DNA of 5,643 nt from Flavobacteriales bacterium. GTDB taxonomy: Bacteria; Bacteroidota; Bacteroidia; Flavobacteriales; Parvicellaceae. The DNA lies in the NCBI GenBank assembly GCA_014239715.1, contig JAAZYJ010000210.1, positions 1-5,643 of the forward strand. Reading direction: 5' to 3'. Shown here piece after piece: positions 1-5,104 of the stretch (position 1 is the stretch's first letter; every line of letters starts with the position of its first letter). The position numbers were made by a program, and so were the translations under genes. The notes under the pieces are model-generated. The model searched no databases. It was not told the origin of the DNA and saw only the letters and a list, made by a program, of their open reading frames with translations.

Positions 1-1267
1 AGTTTTTACTCCAAGGGAACGTGGACTTGAATACCACATATCTGATTTTAAAGATGAATTTTACATTAGGACAAATTTAGAAGCTCAAAATTTCAAGCTA
101 ATGAAATGTCCGGCAGCAGCTACGACAAAAGAAAACTGGGAAGATGTAATTCCTCATCGCTCAGATGTGCTTTTCGAGGGAATGGAAGTGTTTCGCGACT
201 TTCTGGTCTTGGAAGAAAGGTCAAAAGGATTAACAGGCATACGGATCATCAACCATAGTGATCAGGAGGAACATTATATTGAGTTCCATGACGAAGCCTA
301 TGTGGCAATGACGGGATACAATCCCGATTTCGAGGGGGAATTACTTCGGTACTCCTTCAGCTCGTTAACCACACCTTGGTCTACTTATGACTACAACATG
401 AATAATCGAGAACAAGAGTTACTCAAACAACAAGAAGTTTTGGGAGACTTTAACTCTGCGGACTATGAATCGAAACGAATCTATGCAAAAGCGGATGATG
501 GAGTTGAAATTCCGATCTCTCTGGTGTACAAAAAGGGACTTGAGCTTAATGGTAAAAACCCCACTCTATTATACGCGTATGGATCCTATGGGTACAGCAC
601 CGATCCCGGTTTTGGTTCTACCCGACTTAGCCTATTGGACCGGGGGTTTATTTATGCCATAGCACACATTCGAGGGGGAGAAGAAATGGGCAGACAATGG
701 TATGAGAATGGGAAGCTCCTAAAAAAGATGAATACCTTCACTGATTTTAATGACTGCGCAGCGTACTTGATGGAAAAGCAATACACCGATTCGCAGAACT
801 TGTTTGCCATGGGAGGAAGTGCCGGGGGATTGCTGATGGGAGCTATTATCAACCTTCAGCCTGAGCTTTACAAAGGTGTTATTGCTTCTGTACCATTTGT
901 AGATGTCGTTACAACTATGCTTGATGAAAGCATTCCCCTGACTACGAGTGAATACGATGAATGGGGCAACCCAAATGAAAAGGAATATTACGAATACATG
1001 CTGTCGTATTCTCCTTACGATCAGGTAAAAGCTCAGAATTATCCGAACCTGCTTGTTACCACCGGCTATCACGACAGCCAAGTTCAATATTGGGAACCCG
1101 CAAAGTGGGTCGCCAAGCTCAGAGAAATGAAAACCGATGAAAACCTTCTCTTGTTTGATTGCAATATGGACTCCGGACATGGCGGATCATCCGGCCGGTT
1201 TGAAGCTATAAAAGAAATCGCTTTGGAATACGCATTTATTCTGGATCTTTCAGGGATAAAGGAATGA
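1..1267 (+). CDS. ptrB: Oligopeptidase B (S9A prolyl oligopeptidase family serine peptidase), C-terminal part; 5' end cut by window
   Basis: The reading frame is open from base 2 to the TGA at 1265-1267 (421 residues). The frame upstream of the first ATG (base 101) already reads as family sequence (EYHISDFKDEFYIRTN), so the gene starts before the window and 101 is not its start. Oligopeptidase B is normally about 690-710 aa, so roughly the last 60% is present: the last propeller blades (about residues 1-150), then the alpha/beta-hydrolase domain. Seen directly: the YAYGSYG and LLDRGF..AIAHIRGG signatures, the nucleophile in GGSAGG (Ser273 of the fragment, codon 818-820), the acid in GYHDSQV (Asp358, codon 1073-1075) and the histidine in DSGHGGSSGR (His393, codon 1178-1180). 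The acidic stretch SEYDEWGNP matches the region that in characterised enzymes selects Arg/Lys at P1. By family knowledge it cleaves short peptides after basic residues. Location cannot be judged without the N-terminus. A prolyl oligopeptidase proper is less likely given the GGSAGGLLMG and DEWGNP motifs. Confidence 0.93.
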   Translation, partial: VFTPRERGLEYHISDFKDEFYIRTNLEAQNFKLMKCPAAATTKENWEDVIPHRSDVLFEGMEVFRDFLVLEERSKGLTGIRIINHSDQEEHYIEFHDEAYVAMTGYNPDFEGELLRYSFSSLTTPWSTYDYNMNNREQELLKQQEVLGDFNSADYESKRIYAKADDGVEIPISLVYKKGLELNGKNPTLLYAYGSYGYSTDPGFGSTRLSLLDRGFIYAIAHIRGGEEMGRQWYENGKLLKKMNTFTDFNDCAAYLMEKQYTDSQNLFAMGGSAGGLLMGAIINLQPELYKGVIASVPFVDVVTTMLDESIPLTTSEYDEWGNPNEKEYYEYMLSYSPYDQVKAQNYPNLLVTTGYHDSQVQYWEPAKWVAKLREMKTDENLLLFDCNMDSGHGGSSGRFEAIKEIALEYAFILDLSGIKE

Positions 1268-1281
1268 TTAACTTCCAACAA

Positions 1282-1310
1282 TTGTGGACTTCTTCTCTGT
1301 CATAAATTTA
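1282..1310 (+). promoter_or_regulatory. Candidate Bacteroidota-type promoter for the FAD monooxygenase gene
   Basis: TTG at 1282-1284 is followed after 18 nt by TAAATTTA at 1303-1310. This fits the Bacteroidota -33/-7 pattern (TTG, 17-19 nt, TAnnTTTG) with one mismatch at the last base. It would start transcription only about 10-15 nt before the ATG at 1332, giving a very short leader. Just downstream lies the small inverted repeat AAGCC-ATT-GGCTT (1315-1327). It suggests that the downstream gene can be expressed independently of the peptidase gene. Such AT-rich matches also occur by chance. Confidence 0.35.
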
Positions 1311-1331
1311 ATTTAAGCCATTGGCTTTAAC

Positions 1332-2552
1332 ATGAACAACGAATCATCTCATGCAGTAATAGTTGGTGCGGGCCCTGCGGGGATGCTGCTTGCCTGGCTT
1401 CTTGTCCGGAATGATATTCGAGTCACCGTTATCGAAAGACATCTGGATTTTTCTCGTGAGTTTCGTGGTGAGGGGATCCAAGCGTCAGTGATGAAGCACC
1501 TTGAGGAGCTGGGTCTGATGGATGCCATCTTGGAGCTAAAGATGGGCGTAAGGGCTGAAGCGGCAAGGGTTTTTTTCGACCAAAAACCAGTAGCCGTATT
1601 AAAAGGAATCGATGAAGGAGCAGATTTTGGAATCATCCTTCACCAAGAGAAATTTTTGTTATACCTGCACGAAGAATTATCAAAGTCTCCTCTTTATGCC
1701 GCTTTTTTAGGACACACAGCAACCCAATTCACAGAGAGCCGTGATCAGGTGAGAAATGTCCACATCACAGACAAAAATAAAAGCGAAAAGATCATACAAG
1801 GGGATGCCTTTTTCATCACAACAGGAAGAGGAACTGCTCTTAGAAAGAGGCTCTCGCTCGAAGCTGAAAAAGTGGCCACACACTGGAACATTTTATGGAT
1901 CTTGCTACCCAAACCAAGCCAAGATGAGCTTATTCCAAAAGGGTTCAGGGCATATCTGAACGGGGACAGTCTGTTCATCCTTTACACAAACTGCGAAGGC
2001 ATGATACAAATGGCATGGGGAAGAAAAGATGAAAAAGCTCTTAAGGAAAGAAATTTTGATAAACGAAAAAAGACCTTGATCTCTGAAATCCCAAAACCAT
2101 ATCTGAATCTAATTAAGAGCGGGTACCAGGAGTCGTCCAGAACTCAATTCCTGAAAGTTGAATGTGACCGGCTATTTAACTGGCACACAAAAAATGTACT
2201 GTTTCTGGGTGATGCCGCACACACCATGTCTCCGGTTGCCGGACAAGGCATTAACTTGGCTATTCGCGACAGCATTGTTGCAGCCAACCACTGCATTCCG
2301 GCGCTACAGCAAAGAACCCAACTTACTTCAGATATTCTTGCACGTGTACAAAGAGAACGCCTAAAGGAAGTCAAGGTTATGCAGCGATTTCAACAAAAAT
2401 TCGGCTATTTTATGTTGGGCGCTCCTAAATGGCAAAGCAGATTGTTCTTTTTTATTGTTCTTCCAGTTCTAAAAAGAGTAGGGGTTCAAAAAAGAATGCT
2501 CAAAATGGTTCAGGGTGGTGTGTCTGAAGTTCGATTTATTCATGAATTGTGA
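1332..2552 (+). CDS. FAD-dependent monooxygenase/oxidoreductase (FAD_binding_3, UbiH/PHBH-like)
   Basis: A complete 406-residue protein of the class A flavoprotein monooxygenase type, the usual length for the family. The N-terminal Rossmann motif GAGPAG (residues 12-17) with Glu35 at the end of the second strand binds the ADP part of FAD. FRGEGIQASVMKHLEELGL (44-62) is a typical following segment with the conserved Arg. The GD motif FLGDAAHTMSP (291-301), continuing to GQGINLAIRD (304-313), binds the FAD ribityl and pyrophosphate. The middle 'DG' motif is atypical: TTGRGTALRKR (163-173) has Thr where Asp is usual. Residues 371-383 are strongly hydrophobic and could touch the membrane or a hydrophobic substrate. 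By family the reaction is NAD(P)H-dependent hydroxylation of an aromatic or polyketide-like compound. The substrate cannot be read from sequence, and neighbours give no pathway. The ATG at 1332 is chosen because the GxGxxG motif begins 11 residues later. The gene begins 64 nt after the peptidase gene. Confidence 0.9.
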   Translation: MNNESSHAVIVGAGPAGMLLAWLLVRNDIRVTVIERHLDFSREFRGEGIQASVMKHLEELGLMDAILELKMGVRAEAARVFFDQKPVAVLKGIDEGADFGIILHQEKFLLYLHEELSKSPLYAAFLGHTATQFTESRDQVRNVHITDKNKSEKIIQGDAFFITTGRGTALRKRLSLEAEKVATHWNILWILLPKPSQDELIPKGFRAYLNGDSLFILYTNCEGMIQMAWGRKDEKALKERNFDKRKKTLISEIPKPYLNLIKSGYQESSRTQFLKVECDRLFNWHTKNVLFLGDAAHTMSPVAGQGINLAIRDSIVAANHCIPALQQRTQLTSDILARVQRERLKEVKVMQRFQQKFGYFMLGAPKWQSRLFFFIVLPVLKRVGVQKRMLKMVQGGVSEVRFIHEL

Positions 2553-2578
2553 TTTTAAAATACACAGACCCTTCCCAA

Positions 2579-2599
2579 CAAGGCCGTGAATACGCCTTG
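2579..2599. terminator. Hairpin between convergent genes, possible bidirectional transcription end
   Basis: CAAGGC (2579-2584) pairs perfectly with GCCTTG (2594-2599). With a single bulged C at 2585, GT (2586-2587) also pairs with AC (2592-2593), closing a GAAT loop. It lies 27 nt after the stop of the FAD gene and 26 nt beyond the stop of the - strand small protein gene, a natural place for a shared terminator. No T-run follows on either strand, so it is not a canonical intrinsic terminator. Confidence 0.35.
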
Positions 2600-2624
2600 C
2601 CCAACTCCTGGCTAAACAATCAAA

Positions 2625-2867
2625 TTACTCTTCCCCTTCAAACGAATGCACCTCAACAGTTTCAAGATCCGGTTCGGGCTTTATGCGCGCGATCGAATGC
2701 ATTGGAACAAGATACTTGGTATCGTCTTTAAGAAAAATCACCCCATCTACTATTTTCCCTCTTTTTGGAAAACTCGTCCGCTCCAATTCCCCTTCTTGCA
2801 GTAGACCCATCATTTCAACTTGAAAGTCCCCAGGTAAATCGTAAAACTTACAGATAAGATTTTTCAC
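2625..2867 (-). CDS. Small uncharacterised acidic protein (80 aa)
   Basis: I do not recognise a family. The 80-residue frame runs from GTG (2865-2867) to TAA (2625-2627). The next in-frame stop upstream lies about ten codons before the GTG, and no ATG intervenes, so the start is GTG. An A-rich stretch, not a Shine-Dalgarno, precedes it, as is common in Bacteroidota. The protein reads as real: alternating hydrophobic pattern (LICKFYDLP at 4-12, IVDGVIFLKDD at 39-49, KYLVPMHSIARI at 51-62) and a charged acidic tail (EPDLETVEVHSFEGEE). There is no signal peptide or membrane segment, so it is probably cytoplasmic and mainly beta. It is convergent with the FAD gene and divergent from the CotH-like gene. 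I see no convincing promoter upstream. The overlapping + strand frame (2549-2731) is judged to be a shadow because its translation is low-complexity Gln/Asn-rich and begins with TTG. Confidence 0.6.
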   Translation of the reverse strand: MKNLICKFYDLPGDFQVEMMGLLQEGELERTSFPKRGKIVDGVIFLKDDTKYLVPMHSIARIKPEPDLETVEVHSFEGEE

Positions 2868-2976
2868 TTTTCTTACTATTAATCTTGGTATAAGTTAAGA
2901 ATTAATGCAATTGGAAAAGCGATTTATGGTTACTTTTCTTGAACTAAATTCATAAAACATTTACATTTCTTCATTT

Positions 2977-3018
2977 GGATATTCTATCAACTCGTGTTGA
3001 CCGTGCAGTTGAATATCC
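2977..3018. repeat. Imperfect 12-bp inverted repeat in spacer
   Basis: GGATATT (2977-2983) plus CAACT (2988-2992) pairs with AGTTG (3007-3011) plus AATATCC (3012-3018). This gives 12 base pairs interrupted by a 4-nt bulge (2984-2987) and closed by a 14-nt loop. A competing inner hairpin TCAAC-TCGT-GTTGA (2987-3000) is also possible. It is the strongest fold visible in the spacer; its function is unknown. Confidence 0.5.
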
Positions 3019-3044
3019 TCACGATTTTATTCTTCACTTGGTCC

Positions 3045-3073
3045 GTGTTGGGACTATGCATATTGCCCAAAAC
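3045..3073. repeat. Short inverted repeat in spacer
   Basis: GTGTTGGG (3045-3052) pairs with CCCAAAAC (3066-3073) at seven of eight positions around a 13-nt loop. Together with the repeat just upstream it could form a two-hairpin leader if transcription began upstream of 2977. By itself it is only modestly above chance. Confidence 0.35.
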
Positions 3074-3090
3074 CAACTCAACGTATTTTG
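3063..3090 (+). promoter_or_regulatory. Weak candidate promoter for the CotH-like gene
   Basis: TTG at 3063-3065 is followed after 18 nt by TATTTTG at 3084-3090. The spacing fits the Bacteroidota promoter, but the -7 element is one base short of TAnnTTTG. It would leave a leader of about 115-120 nt. It overlaps the repeat at 3045-3073, so both cannot act as described on the same molecule. Another near match, TTTATTTG, lies at about 3189-3196 but has no TTG at the right distance. Confidence 0.2.
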
Positions 3091-3106
3091 TTTAATTCTT
3101 CCAAAT

Positions 3107-3152
3107 AATAGGCTAAAAGAACAAGCCGGGGTCAATTCATGGAAAGCCTATT
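3107..3152. repeat. 8-bp perfect inverted repeat in spacer
   Basis: AATAGGCT (3107-3114) is the exact reverse complement of AGCCTATT (3145-3152), separated by 30 nt. Nested inside the right half, GGAAA (3141-3145) can pair with TTTCC downstream. It lies in the last ~110 nt before the chosen start of the CotH-like gene and could be part of its leader. A chance origin cannot be excluded for a single 8-bp stem. Confidence 0.3.
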
Positions 3153-3214
3153 TTTCCGGTACATTCGTTTATCTTCAACCTTATGTGTTTATTTGTAAAA
3201 ATTCTAAAAAGGGT

Positions 3215-4456
3215 ATGAGCAAACACCTAAAATGGTTGGTTCCTTTGTTGATTGTGATCCTCGTCATATTGTACTTAACTAAACACGAAAGTTATGGCCC
3301 TGCCGAATTCAACCCAAATAATTTTAAACGGTATGATCTTGTAATAGAGGAGTCATCAATCAAAACGATGGATTCGATTTCAGCAGACGCTATTGCTAAA
3401 CACGATTTTTCTAATACCAAGATCTGGTTTGATGCTGACCTTGTTCGTGGAAAAGATACATTGCCGGGTCAAGTCAGGCTCAAAGGAGACAAAATAGATC
3501 ATTACGACTCTGAGCTTCGTTCGATGCGCCTGAAGTACAAAAAGGACAGGCAAAACTATGTGTTGAGTTTGCAGCACCCAAAAACCAGGCGGTACATTTC
3601 GGAATGGATTTTTCACGAGTTGTTGAAACAAGAAGGGCTTCCCTACCTGAATTATTCATTCGTAGTCGTTTACATTAATAACAAGTTTAAAGGCCTGTAT
3701 GCTGAAGAGGAACATTTCTCAAGTTCTGATATTGAAAAAAAATGGAACAGACCTCATGCACCAATATTGCGATTTGACGATGAGAATTATTGGCCTGAGG
3801 GATTAACCAACCAGGCCCAAGAATTCGACACCAAATGCTATAAAGAGGCTGATATCAAGTGTTTCAATTACGGTAAATCAGAGCGAAAGTCAAGATATTA
3901 CAAACGCATTTCCATGCTTTTGAAAGGGTATCAAAATGGCACGTTAGATGCCAGCGAAGTTTTTGACATGGACCTAATGGCCAAGTACTATGCCTTAGTC
4001 GATTTGGTTGGGGGGGCTCATTCATTACGATGGCTCAATTGTAGATTTTATTTCAACCCCACTTCCGGGCGTTTTGAGCCTGCCGGATTCGATTCAGACT
4101 CAAAACGAATTAATTGTCTGACAAGGAATGACGAAATTCTGAATCCGGAGCATCATGGAAAAATATTTGCCGACTTTACGTTTAAAGTCTCTTATGACAA
4201 ATACTTAAGAAAATACTCAAAGGGAAGTTTTATGGACGAGTTTATTGAATCCCGAAAGTTATCCATCACAACTTACGTCAGAGCATTCAAAGATCAGTTT
4301 GGTGAAGAAACCGATCAGCAAGTTCAAATTGCATACGCAAATCAATGGGTCATACTGCTAAACATTCTCAACCTCCCACTTATTATAGCATTGCTGATCG
4401 GATTTTTAATTGTGTTATTCATTTGCTATAAAGTGGTTAAAAGCAAGCGCAGCTGA
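3215..4456 (+). CDS. Membrane-anchored CotH kinase family-like protein
   Basis: 413 residues from ATG 3215. That start puts a classic signal anchor at the very N-terminus (Lys3, Lys6, then hydrophobic 7-21) and is preceded by AAAAAGGG. The frame continues upstream to 2975 without homology. The soluble part, facing the periplasm if the anchor is uncleaved, has the order seen in CotH-like proteins: a beta-rich segment ending in VRLKGDK (87-93) and LRSMRLKYKK (101-110); KGLYAEEEHFS (159-169), matching the family 'G.Y...E' motif; VDLVGGAHSLRWLNCRFYF (262-280); and FEPAGFDSD (287-295), in the place of the acidic DFD-type metal/ATP motif. A second hydrophobic segment (about 378-405) followed by KVVKSKRS anchors the C-terminus. 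Characterised Bacillus CotH phosphorylates spore-coat proteins. Kinase activity here is inference, because the acidic motif is FDSD instead of DFD and the substrate is unknown. It is not in an obvious operon; the next gene is convergent. Confidence 0.7.
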   Translation: MSKHLKWLVPLLIVILVILYLTKHESYGPAEFNPNNFKRYDLVIEESSIKTMDSISADAIAKHDFSNTKIWFDADLVRGKDTLPGQVRLKGDKIDHYDSELRSMRLKYKKDRQNYVLSLQHPKTRRYISEWIFHELLKQEGLPYLNYSFVVVYINNKFKGLYAEEEHFSSSDIEKKWNRPHAPILRFDDENYWPEGLTNQAQEFDTKCYKEADIKCFNYGKSERKSRYYKRISMLLKGYQNGTLDASEVFDMDLMAKYYALVDLVGGAHSLRWLNCRFYFNPTSGRFEPAGFDSDSKRINCLTRNDEILNPEHHGKIFADFTFKVSYDKYLRKYSKGSFMDEFIESRKLSITTYVRAFKDQFGEETDQQVQIAYANQWVILLNILNLPLIIALLIGFLIVLFICYKVVKSKRS

Positions 4457-4488
4457 AAACGCATGTGTACCTGATAAATGTGCTGTTC

Positions 4489-4500
4489 AATAAATTTATT
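4489..4500. repeat. AT-only palindrome between convergent stops
   Basis: AATAAATTTATT is a perfect 12-bp palindrome sitting between the stop of the CotH-like gene (4456) and overlapping the stop codon of the - strand His-rich gene (4499-4501). It has no GC stem and no clear terminator character. No better terminator is seen in this 42-nt convergent gap. Confidence 0.25.
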
Positions 4501-5041
4501 AGAATGGAAAAGCGACATGAATTCCTGCAGAAAGATGGGTCTCATGCTTGTCCCAGGCCCATTCTACTGAAGGCCCCAGATCAATCGGACCTATACTAAA
4601 CTCATAAAATGCCTCCAGATGAATTGCAAATGCAATACCGTGATGATCATGTTCTTCTTCACCAGGGACATGGCCGACCTCATCAACCTCAGACTCCAAT
4701 GCGATTCCTGGAGCAGCAACTAAATGCAAACTGTATGTCGGGCTATATTGAAACACTGCGCTATATGTTTGGTGATTGCTCTCGTTAAATATATACTCTA
4801 CTCCCAAACCTGCGCCAAATCTGGTTTCGCCAAGGCGTCTGACGTAATGGCCATGCAATCCGAAGTTAGTAGTTCTTGACTCTGTAAAATAAACCGGCGC
4901 AAACGAGACCCCGATCTCATTACGATGAAAATGATCGTGTCCCTTGTGGTCCTCAGTATCGTGGTTCTCCTCGTGATCAGCTTTCTGACCAAAACATGCG
5001 TTAGCTGCTACCGAAATAAAGAGAAGAAATAAAATTCGCAT
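4499..5041 (-). CDS. Secreted histidine-rich probable outer-membrane protein, likely metal-linked
   Basis: A 180-residue protein from ATG (5039-5041) to TAA (4499-4501). Residues 1-19 form a signal peptide (MR, then hydrophobic 3-17, ending FGQ as in many Bacteroidota exports). The weak ANAC at 13-16 is a poor lipobox, so a lipoprotein is less likely. The mature N-terminus is a charged His/Asp/Glu tail with six His in 17 residues (H23, H27, H32, H35, H37, H39), typical of zinc- or other divalent-metal-binding tails. A second cluster lies at 124-134 (H124, H131, H133, H134), probably in a loop. The remainder alternates polar and hydrophobic residues in strand-like stretches (EIGVSFAPVYF, FGAGLGVEYIF, AFAIHLEAFYEF, LSAGIHVAFPF) and ends in Phe, as in outer-membrane barrels. 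It is divergent from a Zur-like regulator with a palindrome between them, so metal-dependent repression is the natural inference. I recognise no characterised family. Metal uptake, sensing or periplasmic buffering are all possible. Confidence 0.8.
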   Translation of the reverse strand: MRILFLLFISVAANACFGQKADHEENHDTEDHKGHDHFHRNEIGVSFAPVYFTESRTTNFGLHGHYVRRLGETRFGAGLGVEYIFNESNHQTYSAVFQYSPTYSLHLVAAPGIALESEVDEVGHVPGEEEHDHHGIAFAIHLEAFYEFSIGPIDLGPSVEWAWDKHETHLSAGIHVAFPF

Positions 5042-5052
5042 TGTCTTTTATT

Positions 5053-5060
5053 TATTTTTG
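5053..5060 (+). promoter_or_regulatory. Candidate -7 element for the Zur-like regulator gene
   Basis: TATTTTTG matches the Bacteroidota -7 consensus TAnnTTTG exactly. No good -33 TTG lies at the usual distance upstream. Transcription would begin near 5065-5070, so the palindrome at 5087-5101 would be in the short leader of the regulator and a bound repressor would block elongation or initiation. Confidence 0.35.
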
Positions 5061-5068
5061 TCGTTAAG

Positions 5069-5076
5069 CAAATTTA
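5069..5076 (-). promoter_or_regulatory. Candidate -7 element for the His-rich protein gene
   Basis: On the - strand this reads TAAATTTG, an exact match to TAnnTTTG. The expected -33 region (about 5094-5098) falls inside the palindrome at 5087-5101 and has no clear TTG at ideal spacing. A repressor on the palindrome would therefore cover the -33 region of this promoter. The predicted leader is about 20-25 nt. Confidence 0.45.
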
Positions 5077-5087
5077 AACATTAAATT
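5071..5087. repeat. AT-rich 7-3-7 inverted repeat in the divergent promoter region
   Basis: AATTTAA-ACA-TTAAATT is a perfect inverted repeat that overlaps the leftward -7 element and shares its last base with the GC-containing palindrome at 5087-5101. Its AT-only arms carry little information, so it may be chance. It could alternatively be a second, weaker regulator site. Confidence 0.3.
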
Positions 5088-5101
5088 GCAACATTGTTGC
5101 A
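5087..5101. promoter_or_regulatory. 7-1-7 palindrome, probable operator of the adjacent Fur/Zur-family regulator
   Basis: TGCAACA-T-TGTTGCA is a perfect 15-bp palindrome ending three bases before the ATG at 5105 and about 45 bp upstream of the divergent gene's start. Seven-one-seven palindromes are the standard operator form for Fur-superfamily dimers. The sequence differs from the classical iron Fur box (GATAATGATAATCATTATC) and the PerR box. Its position allows one bound dimer to repress both the regulator and the His-rich protein gene. That the adjacent regulator binds here is inference from location and symmetry. Confidence 0.65.
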
Positions 5102-5104
5102 TTT

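Larger units (their letters stand above)
2868..3214. other. Gene-poor spacer (347 nt) with inverted repeats upstream of the CotH-like gene
   Basis: No convincing gene was found here on either strand. The frame running into the CotH-like gene is open back to a TTG at 2975, but that 80-residue stretch has no recognisable domain and would place the signal anchor internally. The spacer contains three inverted repeats (2977-3018, 3045-3073 and 3107-3152, described separately) and one weak promoter-like match. The most likely content is the divergent promoters of the two flanking genes plus a structured 5' leader of the CotH-like gene. Confidence 0.5.

Noticed and set aside
719..1180. A 153-codon open frame on the - strand inside the oligopeptidase gene
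   Set aside because: It lies wholly antisense to a strongly conserved peptidase domain with an intact catalytic triad, and its translation has no recognisable domain.
2549..2731. A 60-codon + strand frame beginning at a TTG overlapping the FAD gene stop
   Set aside because: The product is low-complexity and Gln/Asn-rich, it starts with TTG, and half of it overlaps the more protein-like - strand 80-aa frame.
2991..3065. A 24-codon - strand frame beginning with ATG in the spacer
   Set aside because: Too short, no ribosome-binding context, and overlaps the inverted repeats.
2943..3095. A short hydrophobic + strand frame (reading ...LNILTILFFTWSVLGLCIL...) that could be a membrane peptide
   Set aside because: It lacks an ATG, and T-rich DNA yields hydrophobic translations by chance. 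No support beyond hydrophobicity.
3380..3631. An 83-codon - strand frame inside the CotH-like gene
   Set aside because: Antisense to the conserved domain; no independent start context or recognisable motif.
4798..4992. A - strand frame in another phase within the His-rich gene (Arg/Thr-rich translation)
   Set aside because: It is an out-of-phase reading of the His codons; the 180-aa frame has a signal peptide, barrel pattern and C-terminal Phe.
4994..5041. A lipobox (ANAC) in the His-rich protein, suggesting a lipoprotein
   Set aside because: The -3 residue is Ala and the -2 is Asn, a poor match, and the hydrophobic stretch continues to FGQ, a better signal peptidase I site.
5087..5101. An iron Fur box or PerR box
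   Set aside because: The palindrome has GC-containing arms (TGCAACA) that do not match the GATAAT hexamers of the Fur box or the TTATAAT arms of the PerR box.
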